Of a stretch of DNA of 64,000 nucleotides, positions 10,729 to 19,935 are shown one piece after another. The stretch is from contig NZ_NQYC01000001.1 in assembly GCF_003600835.1 (NCBI RefSeq), forward strand, positions 868,001 to 932,000. The letters run 5' to 3'. A program made the translations under genes and the position numbers. The notes under the pieces are model-generated. The model had not been told where the DNA came from, made no database searches, and saw only the letters and a list, made by a program, of their open reading frames with translations. The stretch's first letter is position 1, and each line of letters starts with the position of its first letter. This DNA is from Bacillus sp. PK3_68. Lineage in GTDB: Bacteria; Bacillota; Bacilli; Bacillales; Domibacillaceae.

Positions 10729-12174
10729 TTAATTGGCTAAACCGTATGAATCTGCAAAGAGCTCTAGTCCGCAATGTCTCGTTTCACGAGATAATCCACT
10801 TTCTTTTAAACCAGGAAAATCCAAATGAAGATCTTGGAAAACGGTATGATTATTATGGAATACCGCTCCAGCCTCTAATTGGTCAGCTATTTCGATCGCC
10901 AGTGATTCGTTCTCTGTCCAAACAGATGCTCTTAAACCGAATTCGCTATCATTTGCCAATTGAATAACTTCTTCTATATTCGAAAATGTGAGCACAGGGA
11001 TAACAGGGCCAAATTGCTCTGCCTGAACGATCTCGCTTGTTTGATCAACTCCAGTCACAATGGAAGGTAAAATAAAGTATCCTTGGTCCCAGGTTTCCGG
11101 ATCGAGCTGCTGGCCCGCTGTAATAACTTTCGCTCCTGAATTTTGAGCTCGTTCGATGAGCCCTTTCACGTAATCGTATTGAGACTTATTATTGAGAGGG
11201 CCCATATCCACATCAGGCTGAATCCCGTTACCTACTCTGATTCTTTGAAACTCTTTCTTTAGCTTTTCAATTAATTCTTCGTATCTTGACTCATGAACAT
11301 ATACTCGTTTAATAGCGGAACACACTTGACCAGCTGCCCGAAGAATGCCAAAGCGAAGGCGTGTGATGGCTGCTTCATTTAATTCTGCATCAGGGAGAAT
11401 GATTGCTGCATCATTGCCGCCGAGCTCCATATAAAGTTTTTTTACTGTTCCCGAGGCAGCGCGCATAATATTTTTTCCAGTTTCTGTGCTACCAACGAAA
11501 GCCACTGTTCGCACGCGAGGATCCGTACAAATAGCGTCACCTATGACACTACCGGAACCAGTGACTATGTTAACGACTCCTGCCGGGAAATGAGAAGCTA
11601 CTACGTTTAAGAACGTCATAATTGTTAACGGACAATTTGTCGCTGGCTTTACTACGACAGTATTGCCTGTCAGAATGGCCGGAATGACCCGTTTAAATGT
11701 CAAAATCATCGGAGAATTCCAAGGAGAAATCACGGCTGTTACTCCTCTTGATCGCTTGCGGATTAGCACTTTTTGACTTCCTGGCCATGATACAGGCTTC
11801 CACCAGTTAAGCAATTCATCCGCCGCTTCATTCATAATATCTACACAGCGAAGCAAATCTTTTTTTGCTTCTATTAATGCCTTGCCATTCTCACGTACGA
11901 ATAAAGTAACATTTTCTTCGACTATATGTTCCAGTTCTTTCGCCGCTTCATGCATGCGCTTTGCCCGGTCTTCTACTTCACTTTTTGACCAGCTCTTGTA
12001 TGCTCTTTCTGCTGTTTCAATCGCTTCATCTACTTGCGTTTGGGAACATAAAGCAACTTCGCCTATAACCTCGTTTAGATTAGCTGGATTAATAACATCC
12101 GCTGTCTTTTCGGCTTGAATCCATTCTCCGCCAATTAAATATTTACCTGAAACAAATGGATATGTTGAAATCAT
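10729..12174 (-). CDS. NAD(P)-dependent aldehyde dehydrogenase
   Basis: About 481 residues with a full aldehyde dehydrogenase layout: SPWNSPMILTFKRVIPAI near 150, FVGSTETGK coenzyme motif near 227, MELGGND with the general-base Glu near 252 and the catalytic Cys in AGQVCSAIKR near 286. Two ATGs are close together; the second (12172-12174) is seven bases from AAGGAGGG and is preferred. The ribosome binding site directly follows the stop codon of the ThDP-dependent enzyme gene, implying coupled translation. It probably oxidises the aldehyde released by that decarboxylase. Confidence 0.92.
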   Translation of the reverse strand: MISTYPFVSGKYLIGGEWIQAEKTADVINPANLNEVIGEVALCSQTQVDEAIETAERAYKSWSKSEVEDRAKRMHEAAKELEHIVEENVTLFVRENGKALIEAKKDLLRCVDIMNEAADELLNWWKPVSWPGSQKVLIRKRSRGVTAVISPWNSPMILTFKRVIPAILTGNTVVVKPATNCPLTIMTFLNVVASHFPAGVVNIVTGSGSVIGDAICTDPRVRTVAFVGSTETGKNIMRAASGTVKKLYMELGGNDAAIILPDAELNEAAITRLRFGILRAAGQVCSAIKRVYVHESRYEELIEKLKKEFQRIRVGNGIQPDVDMGPLNNKSQYDYVKGLIERAQNSGAKVITAGQQLDPETWDQGYFILPSIVTGVDQTSEIVQAEQFGPVIPVLTFSNIEEVIQLANDSEFGLRASVWTENESLAIEIADQLEAGAVFHNNHTVFQDLHLDFPGLKESGLSRETRHCGLELFADSYGLAN

Positions 12175-12186
12175 TATCATCCCTCC

Positions 12187-13911
12187 TTATAATTTTTTAG
12201 GTTTGAATGCTTCTGCTGCACCGGGAGGCCCACCAAATGGTTTCGCCATCGGTCCTACCGCTTCCATATCTACAACGATCATCGTTGGTTTTTGTCTATT
12301 CATTGCTTTTTTCAAAGCAACTTCAAATTCATCACCGGAACCAATTCGGGAGGCATCAAATCCCATCGATTGCGCCAACTGTACAAAATCAGGACTTAAT
12401 AGATCAACAGCAACTTGACGCCCGTAAGCTGCCTCCTGGATATTCCGGAGTACTCCGTACCCAGCATCATCAAACAAAATGACAATAATCGGGAGATTTT
12501 CTTGGGCGGCGGTTACCATTTCACCTACATTTACCATGAACCCGCCGTCACCTGCCATTAAGACAACCGGACGATCTTTACAGCCCATTTGTGCCCCAAT
12601 CGCTGTTGGCAGTCCCTGGCCAATCCCGCCACCGGATGCATGAATGGATGTCCTCGGTTCATAAATTTCAAATAAGCGGCTCCCCCATACATTTGCTTGT
12701 ACAGTGACATCTCGAACTAAAATTGTGTCACGCGGAAGCACCTTGCGCATTCCATCCAAAAATTGTTCATAAGGACCAAGTGTTGCTCTCAACTGAGCGC
12801 GAAGTTCATTACGCACTAACTCTACCTCAGCCAAATAAGCTGAATCAGGAACGATTGCGGCTTGAGATAAATCGTCAATAACCTTTTTTAAAATTAGTTT
12901 GGCATCTCCTACAAGTCCATAGGAAGCCTCATAGTTGCGGTTCATTGCCTGCCAGTCAGCATCAATAGATATATGTTCTTTTGGAACGGAAATTTTCCAA
13001 TTGGATGTTTCGTTCCCACGGAATCTGACACCGACGCTAATGACTAAGTCTGACTCTTCTATTAGCTTTTTTGTTAGCGGATTTGCAGCAAAATGTCCGA
13101 TACATTGAGGGTGATCCTCAGGAATGCTGCCTTTTCCGGACTGGCTCGTCACCACAGCCGCACCCATCATTTCTGCTAACTTTTGCACTTCCTTCGAAGC
13201 ACCGGAGTTAATAACGCCTCCTCCTGCCCAAATCACTGGCCGGCGAGATTGACTGATTTTTGCCAACACCTCTTCGGGAAAATATGGAATTGTATTATTT
13301 TCTGGAGTTAATATTCTAACTTCTTCAATAGAATGATTAGGTATAATCGCAGATTGAAAATCAATGGGGATTTCAAGTGTTACTGGCCCTGATGGAGCAG
13401 CCAAAGCCTCGTAAATCGCTTGTCTGGCAATAGCAGACGCTTGCTCTGGCTTTCTTAACCGGAGCGCTTTTTTGGAGACCCCTTCCATCATGGACAGCTG
13501 ATCTTTACATTCATGAATATAGCCTCTGCCTGTGCCTAAATAAGGGGAGGCAACTTCACCTGTTAAATGAAGAACAGGCACGCCAGCAGCCCATGCTTCA
13601 ATTAAAGAGCCCGCTGCATTTCCAGCTCCTGTTCCCGTGCTAGTAATGACAACGCCTAATTTGCCAGTTGCTCTCGCATATCCATCTGCCATATTCGCGG
13701 CTCCGCTTTCCCCGCGCGAACAAACCAGGCGAATGCTTCCTTCACGAAGAATGGCATCATATATTGGCATATTATGAATGCTGACAATCCCGAATGCTGT
13801 ATCCACACCTGCACGAACAAGTTCCTGCACTACGGCATCTGCCGCAGTAAATTCCGGCTGATCTTGCTGATATTCTGCCGTCTTTATTCCCAATTGCTCT
13901 CGTTGGCTCAT
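12187..13911 (-). CDS. ThDP-dependent decarboxylase/acetolactate-synthase-like enzyme
   Basis: A 574-residue member of the acetolactate synthase/benzoylformate decarboxylase superfamily. The N-terminal pyrimidine domain has CSRGESGAANMADGYARATG with the activating Glu. A central nucleotide-fold domain follows, and the C-terminal ThDP site starts at AGDGGFMVN and ends in FDDAGYG, where Asp-Asp replaces the usual Asn-Asn. It lies between an SDR gene and an aldehyde dehydrogenase gene in the catabolic cluster, so decarboxylation of a 2-oxoacid to an aldehyde is the simplest reading. A carboligase or oxalyl/hydroxyacyl-CoA lyase-like reaction cannot be excluded. GGCAGGAG lies before ATG. Confidence 0.85.
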   Translation of the reverse strand: MSQREQLGIKTAEYQQDQPEFTAADAVVQELVRAGVDTAFGIVSIHNMPIYDAILREGSIRLVCSRGESGAANMADGYARATGKLGVVITSTGTGAGNAAGSLIEAWAAGVPVLHLTGEVASPYLGTGRGYIHECKDQLSMMEGVSKKALRLRKPEQASAIARQAIYEALAAPSGPVTLEIPIDFQSAIIPNHSIEEVRILTPENNTIPYFPEEVLAKISQSRRPVIWAGGGVINSGASKEVQKLAEMMGAAVVTSQSGKGSIPEDHPQCIGHFAANPLTKKLIEESDLVISVGVRFRGNETSNWKISVPKEHISIDADWQAMNRNYEASYGLVGDAKLILKKVIDDLSQAAIVPDSAYLAEVELVRNELRAQLRATLGPYEQFLDGMRKVLPRDTILVRDVTVQANVWGSRLFEIYEPRTSIHASGGGIGQGLPTAIGAQMGCKDRPVVLMAGDGGFMVNVGEMVTAAQENLPIIVILFDDAGYGVLRNIQEAAYGRQVAVDLLSPDFVQLAQSMGFDASRIGSGDEFEVALKKAMNRQKPTMIVVDMEAVGPMAKPFGGPPGAAEAFKPKKL

Positions 13912-13936
13912 AATCGACTCCTGCCTTTACCTTTAA

Positions 13937-14727
13937 TTAAAGCGCTTTCCCGAGCGCTCCCGCCGTTTCAATTGTTGATCCCGATACATAACTTGCCTGT
14001 CTCGAAGCCAAAAATAAAATGACACTTGCTACTTCTTCTGCTTCTCCTACGCGTCCCAATGGAATATTTCGTTTTTTGGCTAAGTCAGCATAATAATCTT
14101 CTGCTTTCATATCAGGAGCATTCAGTTTTCTTCTTCTCTCCCACTGATCTGTGCGGATTAGCCCTAAGCTTACGGAATTGACTAAAATGTTGTCCGAAGC
14201 AAGTTCTTGCGACAAAGTCTTGCTTAAGTTTAACAATCCAGCCCTCGTTGCTGCTGTCGCAATCATATGTTTTTCCGGCTCCTTCGCTAACGTTGCATTA
14301 ATATTTATAATCCTTCCTCCCCTCGCTTGACGAGGTATGGATGAACCGCCCGAACTGCATAAATAATAGCGAAATATTTTAATTGAATTTGCTGCTGCCA
14401 CTGCTCATCGGTAACGTCGAAGAAGTGACCCATAACACTTTGCCCCGCTGCATTTACGAGAATATCAATGCCTCTAAAATGAGCAGCTGTATTATCAATA
14501 AACCCAGTAACCTCTTCTTTATCTGTCACATCACATGTTGCAGCATAAATCGAATCTGATGGACCGTATTTTAAGAGATGATTATACGCTTTTTCTTTCC
14601 TCTCCTGATTCCTTCCGCAGATTGCTACTTTAGCTCCTTCCTGAAGGAACATTTCTGCCGTTTTTAAACCGACACCAGATGTCCCTCCCATAATGACAGC
14701 GACTTTTCCATTCAAACCCAAATCCAT
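13937..14727 (-). pseudogene. Short-chain dehydrogenase-like protein, frame broken by one base
   Basis: An SDR-fold protein of about 263 residues split into two frames (14305-14727 and 13937 to about 14330). One G is missing in the run at 14319-14322; with it the reading is YLVKRGGGRIININ and continues to the stop. The NAD site MGGTSGVG is near residue 14 and NAAGQS near 92. At the place of the catalytic YxxxK the sequence is TAATR (Tyr to Thr, Lys to Arg), so this is a divergent SDR and may not use the standard mechanism. AAAGGGGGAG precedes ATG. It lies between the extradiol dioxygenase and the ThDP enzyme, and its role is unknown. The frameshift may be a sequencing error. Confidence 0.8.
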
Positions 14728-14752
14728 GATACTCCCCCTTTCACTATCCTAT

Positions 14753-15667
14753 TTACCGGAGTGACTTTGCATTTACCCATCCTTGGTCTGGCTCTCCACC
14801 CATGGCTGCCCGGGCTTCCGGTTTCGGTGGACCGGCAATCCCCCATTGGTCCATTAAATGAGGAACACGTTTCCACACTCGTGCCTTCCACTCATTTTCA
14901 TCTTCAATCGTTTCTAAATAACAGGTATACTCCATAACAAACTTCGCTGGGTCCTGGAAATAACAGAAAATGTTGTCACCCGGTCCGTGGCGTCCTGGCC
15001 CCCACAATTCTTGGTAGCCCGCTTTTCTTACGTTGCTGATTCCTCTCATCACTTCATCTACGCTATCTACTTCATAGGCAATATGATTCACAGAAGCATG
15101 CTTATCTTGATTAAATGCAATGGAATGATGTTTGCGATTGCAGCGCAGGAACGACATTTGATGTTCGCTCCAGTCTGTCACTTTAAAACCCAGCACTTCT
15201 GTGTAAAAGTCAGTAATCATATCAAGGTCTGCCGTATTCATAACGACGTGGTTCAGCTTGACTGGATCGACATTTTTCTTATTCCAAATGGATGTGTGAA
15301 CTTCCACCCATGCGGACAATTCAATGCAGCGATTTTCCGGATCGACAAAGCGTAGGCCGTATCCTTTTCCCTCTTCATCTAAATAGCCAGGAGGTGAAAC
15401 AATGGTTACGCCTTTCTTAGTCAATATCTCAGCTGCACGGTCAACTGCGTGTTTATCAACCATTCCGAAAGCAATATGATGAAGCCCTCTTTTTTCACCG
15501 GCATGTAAACTTAAAATGTGATGCTCGGGACCGGCTCCTCTAAAATAGGCTGACTGATCATCTTGAGTTACCTTATCCAATCCCCAAATATTCTCGTAAA
15601 AATCAGACTGCTCTTTCAGCACTGGAGTAATTAAACTGATGTGCCGCAAGTGAGTAATTCCTAGCAT
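14753..15667 (-). CDS. Extradiol ring-cleavage dioxygenase (catechol 2,3-dioxygenase-like)
   Basis: About 304 residues, two VOC modules of a type I extradiol dioxygenase. The catalytic module has the 2-His-1-carboxylate set: H in KLNHVVMNT, H in SVNHIAYEV and E in FVMEYTCYLE. A conserved H of the active site is likely in KHHSIAF. Start ATG at 15665-15667 follows a GGGGGTG box; a longer frame upstream lacks family sequence. These iron enzymes cleave catechols next to the diol to give yellow semialdehydes or acids, the third step after the dioxygenase and the dihydrodiol dehydrogenase. The last 50 residues (from WKRVPHLMDQWG) resemble the tail of hydroxyphenylpropionate or homoprotocatechuate-type enzymes; I cannot pick one. 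Confidence 0.88.
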   Translation of the reverse strand: MLGITHLRHISLITPVLKEQSDFYENIWGLDKVTQDDQSAYFRGAGPEHHILSLHAGEKRGLHHIAFGMVDKHAVDRAAEILTKKGVTIVSPPGYLDEEGKGYGLRFVDPENRCIELSAWVEVHTSIWNKKNVDPVKLNHVVMNTADLDMITDFYTEVLGFKVTDWSEHQMSFLRCNRKHHSIAFNQDKHASVNHIAYEVDSVDEVMRGISNVRKAGYQELWGPGRHGPGDNIFCYFQDPAKFVMEYTCYLETIEDENEWKARVWKRVPHLMDQWGIAGPPKPEARAAMGGEPDQGWVNAKSLR

Positions 15668-15805
15668 AATGACACCCCCGTTATTCCCTTTAAATGAACC
15701 AACAAGGATGATCAAAAGGTAGCTATAAAGATCATCCTTGTCAAAAAATTGATAAAACTTTAAATGCACAGGCATTTCTTTTCTTAAAGCAGCTTTCCGT
15801 TCCGC

Positions 15806-16342
15806 TTATTTTCCGTTAATAATGGCTTCTCTTTCTTTTGCGCGTTGTTTACGTAATTCCTCCAACGCACTTCCTTCCGGGTAAGTCGGTAAGTTTGGCT
15901 TAACCGCTCCAAGCATGACTAGCATTAAAGCTTCTTCATCCCCATCGTTACGAATGCCGCGGTATACCCCAGGAGGACTGCTGATACAGTCTCTTTCTTT
16001 CAAAGGAATTTCATGTACTTCACTATTGCTGTCTGTTTGAATAAGCGCTTTCACATTTCCTTTTAAAATGAAGAATACTTCTTCAACGTCGTCGTGCAGA
16101 TGTAACGGACCGACACAGCCAGGAGGCAGAACCATTGTGCTCAAAGTGAAATGTTCTGCAGCAATGACATTTGCATCGTTATTCGCTGTCGCTCCGCGGC
16201 CAATATATCTCATCTGTGCTCTTCTATAAGATGGATCAATCTCTTCCTGGAACTTCAATACATTCCAATCCAGCGTTCGATCTTCCAATCTTGCGACATA
16301 TTTTCTTTCAAACTCTTCTAAAGAAAATTTTTCGTTTGTCAT
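15806..16342 (-). CDS. Cupin-domain protein
   Basis: A 178-residue single-cupin protein. Motif 1 is GPLHLHDDVEEVFFILKG (two His and one Glu for a metal). Motif 2, PPGVYRGIRN, has Arg where the fourth metal ligand His usually stands, so the metal site may be three-ligand. It is the first gene of the block that leads to the extradiol dioxygenase, and two or three operator-like repeats lie in its upstream region (16370-16403 and 16449-16464). Its role could be a small dioxygenase or an isomerase, or a sensor. ATG has AAAGGAG 10 bases upstream. Confidence 0.8.
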   Translation of the reverse strand: MTNEKFSLEEFERKYVARLEDRTLDWNVLKFQEEIDPSYRRAQMRYIGRGATANNDANVIAAEHFTLSTMVLPPGCVGPLHLHDDVEEVFFILKGNVKALIQTDSNSEVHEIPLKERDCISSPPGVYRGIRNDGDEEALMLVMLGAVKPNLPTYPEGSALEELRKQRAKEREAIINGK

Positions 16343-16369
16343 AAAAAAACACTCCTTTTAATGTATTTG

Positions 16370-16403
16370 TTTTATATACAAAACTATGTTTTGCTATAAA
16401 ACA
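16370..16403. promoter_or_regulatory. Operator-like repeats before the cupin gene
   Basis: GTTTTATATACAAAAC at 16370-16385 and GTTTTGCTATAAAAC at 16389-16403 are two adjacent inverted repeats with GTTTT/AAAAC arms. The first 16-mer recurs exactly at 18000-18015. They start 28 bases upstream of the cupin start codon. A likely binder is the IclR protein at 18161-18955; this is inferred from recurrence and position. Confidence 0.6.
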
Positions 16404-16448
16404 ATCGTAACCCGCATCAAAGTGATTGTCAATAAAAATATTGAGAAT

Positions 16449-16464
16449 ATTTTGTATATGAAAC
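16449..16464. promoter_or_regulatory. Third operator-like copy
   Basis: On the minus strand this reads GTTTCATATACAAAAT, two mismatches from the 16-mer at 16370 and 18000. It is followed by a further half site (ATGTTTTATATTA on plus). It lies about 110 bases upstream of the cupin gene. Confidence 0.5.
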
Positions 16465-16602
16465 AATGTTTTATATTAAGTATTACTAAATCATAAAGAA
16501 AAGGAGTTTTATCTCGAAAAGTAGAATGATCAAACTCCTGATAAGCCTGTATAGGAAAATAGTTATTTAGAATATTTTGTTGTTAAATAAGATTTCTGAT
16601 AA

Positions 16603-17882
16603 TTAAATTACAACTCCATTGGGAGGCGTATTTTCGGCACGAACTTCTTCTGCCTCTTTCCTTAATGTAAATAAGTAAGCAATGAATCCAAGAGAAGCAG
16701 AAACAATTAACATGACGATTGAAGGCCCAAAGTCGCCTCCAGATGCATCACGCATCCACCCCATAATATAACTCGAAAACCCCCAAGAATGTTAGTAAAG
16801 CCCATCAATCCTGCAGCTCGTCCAGCGGTTTCAGGTGTAGAGAATTTCACGATAAATAAATTACTTAAATGAAAGACGCCTCCTTGAGTTCCCATCGCCA
16901 ATCCCATGCATACACCAGCGATGACTGGATTAGAAGCGAATATTGCTGCTGTTAAAAATATTGCCGTCATGCTAAATAAAATTGTAGCAAGCAAGCTCGG
17001 TCGTTTTGTTTTATCAGCCAAAAATCCATTGATCAATACAAATCCAAGAGCAAATAGCCACGATAAAGAAGTAATACCTGTCATTGCTTCCCTTGAGAAG
17101 CTTTTTGCTTCAACTAAATACGTAGGAAGCCAAATGCTAATTCCAAAAAATAAAAATGAAGACATCAGCATGCCAAACCAAACGATCCAATAGCGGTAGT
17201 CTTGGACAAAACTTTGTTTTGGCTTAGCTGCTTCATTTCCGTTCTTCTGACGAATATACGACAATTCGCTTTTTTCAAGTCGCGGGTGTTCTTCTGGAGT
17301 ATCTCTCGTTAGGAACACAAACATTGGAATAACAATGAGTAGATTAAAGGCTGCTAATGTGAAAAAGGCTGCTTGCCAATGAAAAGAAGCAATAACTAAA
17401 GTTAAGATGACTGCCCCACACGCAGGTCCTAAATAGTTACCTGCAAGCCAGGAGGATTGGGCACGGCCAAGCTCGCGCTCATTAAACCAGCTCGAGATAA
17501 ACTTCCCGCATACAGGAATCATCATTCCTTCCCCTAAACCAAGAACAATACGGCTAGCGATGAACATTTCATAAGTGGTGGCTAATCCTGCAAATACCAT
17601 TGTAAGGGTCCAAATAAAAAGCCCCATTATAGCTGTTTTCCTGGCTCCTAGCTTATCAATGATCACTCCCCAAAATAAATTCGACACGGCGTAAGCGATG
17701 GTAAAAATAAAAGTGATAAACCCAATCTTCGCATTCTTATCGGGACCGTTCATACCAAGATCGTTTAAAAAGTCTGGATCTGTTTGTATGATAGAGATTC
17801 CCAACTTATCAATCTGACCAAAAAACCAAAAGAAAAAGATAGGTACCGCAATATAAAGCCACCTTTTATTCCCTTTTAACAT
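16603..17882 (-). pseudogene. MFS transporter (anion:cation symporter type), frame broken near the C terminus
   Basis: A 12-helix major facilitator protein of the ACS/phthalate-permease type. The open frame from 17882 is good until NILGG near residue 377, then goes out of frame. One base is missing in the AAAA/CCCCC run at 16776-16784; with it the protein continues GFSSYIMGWMRDASGGDFG and ends ENTPPNGVVI at a TAA (16603-16605), giving 426 residues. RxGxRKT-like loop DKLGARKTA lies after helix 2. It is likely the uptake system for the aromatic acid used by the cluster. It has its own operator-like sites upstream. The frameshift may be a sequencing error. Confidence 0.85.
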
Positions 17883-17999
17883 GTAGCAACCTCCTTAAAG
17901 TTTGTTTTCAGTGAATACGCTTACAATTCGTTTTATGACTACTCCCTCTTACATCCGCCTCGCTATTCTGCCACCTTCCCTTAATTTTAAAAACTCATT

Positions 18000-18015
18000 G
18001 TTTTATATACAAAAC
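18000..18015. promoter_or_regulatory. Operator-like repeat before the MFS gene
   Basis: GTTTTATATACAAAAC, identical to the 16-mer at 16370-16385. It lies 118 bases upstream of the MFS start, between this gene and the IclR gene. Confidence 0.6.
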
Positions 18016-18080
18016 AACGTTTCTTTATAATTTAATATTAATTTTTTTCGAAAATTGTGTCAATAAGTTTTTTAACTTTT

Positions 18081-18115
18081 GTTTTATTTCAGAAAATATG
18101 TTTTATATAATAAAC
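18081..18115. promoter_or_regulatory. Further operator-like repeats after the IclR gene
   Basis: GTTTTATTTCAGAAAAT (18081-18097) and GTTTTATATAATAAAC (18100-18115) are imperfect copies of the same motif, placed just after the IclR terminator and upstream of the MFS gene. Confidence 0.45.
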
Positions 18116-18119
18116 AAAA

Positions 18120-18154
18120 TAAAAAAGCTCGAAACGGGCAAGCTTTTTTATTTT
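18120..18154 (-). terminator. Terminator of the IclR gene
   Basis: AAAAAAGCT and AGCTTTTTT arms around an 11-base loop, followed on the minus strand by TTTTTTATTTT. It lies just after the IclR stop, so the MFS gene is probably transcribed from its own promoter. Confidence 0.75.
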
Positions 18155-18160
18155 AACTAT

Positions 18161-18955
18161 TTAATTTTTGAAAGGATATCCCATGAAGCCGGATAGCGTT
18201 CTGGAAATCTCCAAAACTTTCGGAAGGGCCACTTTCTCAATAAACTCATCATGAAACTTTACATCTGTTGCTACTACGTTCATCGCAGCCATTACTTTCC
18301 CACCGCGTTCAAAAATAGGCGCAGCTACTGATTGAATGCCTTGATGAAGTTCTCCTTTAGTAATTGAATAGCCTTGTTTACGGATCATTTCTAATTCCTG
18401 CTGCAAACCGATAAGATCTGTTTGTGTTCGCTCCGTATATGGTTTTAGTTGAGAGCCATATAACATTTGATTTAATTTGTCTTGCGGTTGATAAGCAAGC
18501 AACAATTTTCCGTTTGCCGTTGCATGAGCAGGAAGCCTCAATCCGATATTCACATTAATAGCAGACACTCCTCGTACAGGTGCACTCCCTACATAGACAA
18601 CTTCATCGCCATCCAATATAGACAAATGGCAAGAAGCCCCTGTTTCATCTCTTAAGCTTTCCAAATAAGGCTGTGCAATTTCTGGAAGCTTTAAACTATT
18701 TAAATAAGCAAAACCCAGCTCTAAAACCTTCGGTGTCAAACTGTACCGTTTGGTATTTTCGTCTTGATAAAGATATCCAAGTGATTGAAGAGTATATAAT
18801 AATCGATAAGGGACCGTACGACTAACTTCAAGTTCCCGTGCAATCTCTACTAAAGACAATGTAGGATGATCTTCATTAAACAACTTTAGAATTTCCAACC
18901 CTCTTACTAATGCGTTTGCATTGTAACGTTCCTTTTCACTTTTTGCCAAACTCAC
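18161..18955 (-). CDS. IclR-family transcriptional regulator
   Basis: A 264-residue IclR-type regulator. Residues 10-75 form the winged helix (SLVEIARELEVSRTVPYRLLYTL as recognition region), followed by the effector domain with GLRLPAHATANGKLLLAY and GYSITKGELHQGIQSVAAPIFERGG, the family signature. It lies within the aromatic cluster between the hydrolase and MFS genes, so it is the likely pathway regulator. Repeated GTTTTATATACAAAAC-like sites near three cluster genes are its candidate operators. Whether it activates or represses cannot be read here. Confidence 0.92.
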   Translation of the reverse strand: MSLAKSEKERYNANALVRGLEILKLFNEDHPTLSLVEIARELEVSRTVPYRLLYTLQSLGYLYQDENTKRYSLTPKVLELGFAYLNSLKLPEIAQPYLESLRDETGASCHLSILDGDEVVYVGSAPVRGVSAINVNIGLRLPAHATANGKLLLAYQPQDKLNQMLYGSQLKPYTERTQTDLIGLQQELEMIRKQGYSITKGELHQGIQSVAAPIFERGGKVMAAMNVVATDVKFHDEFIEKVALPKVLEISRTLSGFMGYPFKN

Positions 18956-19065
18956 TCACCTCCTCTAAAACCTACTAATTCTATTTATTATTAAAAATGG
19001 TCAGTCCAATTATCACCATTATTTTCATAAATTTCAACTAGAAAAGCGAATTACTCATAAAGCAA

Positions 19066-19887
19066 TTACTGCTTGAGAACATTTTCTTTACTCTCTTTCA
19101 AACTGTCAAGAAATTGAAGAACAGCAGCATTAAAACTCTCTGGATCTTCCTGATAGCATAGATGCCCTGTCTCAGGAATAATAGTAAAGCTTGAGTTTGG
19201 AAGGTGATCATAAAAAAATTGTGATTCACTTACCGGTGTTACCTTATCTAATTCTCCGCAAATAATAGATGTAGGCACAGAAATGGATGAAAGGAACTCC
19301 AGGTCATTCAAATGATAAAGCGAATAGGCCACTGAACGATACCCCATCGGCCTGACTTGTGACATAATTCTTTCTGCTTCTTTCTGTACTTCTGGTTTGG
19401 GATGAGGTGCAAGCAACACTTTTACTCTTTGCCTCGCAATTTCCTTTGGATCTAACTTCTCAATATTGTTTATACGATTGGCTAATTTCTTTTCGTTTTC
19501 TTCTTCCGATCCACCGACCGATCCTCTGGTTGCATCAGCAATAATCAGGGCATCGACCATATGCGGAAAACGATGGCAGAAATTAAGAGCAATAGCCGAA
19601 CCCATCGAATGCCCCAACAGCGTAACAGATTCATAATTTAAACTTTCAATGAATCCCTTCAACACATCAGCAAATTCACTAAATTCCTTCAGTTCTTCTT
19701 CTGGATCATCACTCTTTCCATACCCTGGTGCATCCCACGCAATGACGGTGTATTGTTTACTTAACCCCTCTAACTGCTTTTTCCACGACTGTGAGTTATT
19801 CCCCATTCCATGGAGAATAACCAAAGGGTTTCCTTCTCCTTTCACTTCATAATGGATCGCTAAATCATTAACTTGTACAAATGGCAT
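19066..19887 (-). CDS. Alpha/beta hydrolase, possibly meta-cleavage-product hydrolase
   Basis: About 273 residues with a complete catalytic triad: nucleophile Ser in LLGHSMGSA (near residue 95), Asp in CGELDKVTP and His in ETGHLCYQ. The HGMG oxyanion region is at about 26-29. I take ATG at 19885-19887 after GGGAGAG; the longer frame from 19935 would run through the operator-like repeat at 19910-19925. Given the dioxygenase and extradiol enzymes in the cluster, hydrolysis of a ring-cleavage product is likely, but an enol-lactone or ester hydrolase fits as well. Confidence 0.85.
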   Translation of the reverse strand: MPFVQVNDLAIHYEVKGEGNPLVILHGMGNNSQSWKKQLEGLSKQYTVIAWDAPGYGKSDDPEEELKEFSEFADVLKGFIESLNYESVTLLGHSMGSAIALNFCHRFPHMVDALIIADATRGSVGGSEEENEKKLANRINNIEKLDPKEIARQRVKVLLAPHPKPEVQKEAERIMSQVRPMGYRSVAYSLYHLNDLEFLSSISVPTSIICGELDKVTPVSESQFFYDHLPNSSFTIIPETGHLCYQEDPESFNAAVLQFLDSLKESKENVLKQ

Positions 19888-19909
19888 ATGTCTCTCCCAC
19901 CTTACATTT

Positions 19910-19925
19910 GTTTTATAAGTAAAAC
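19910..19925. promoter_or_regulatory. Operator-like repeat before the hydrolase gene
   Basis: GTTTTATAAGTAAAAC differs from the 16-mer at 16370 and 18000 in two central bases. It is 22 bases upstream of the hydrolase start codon, where a bound regulator would affect transcription. Confidence 0.55.
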
Positions 19926-19935
19926 ATTGTTTCAT

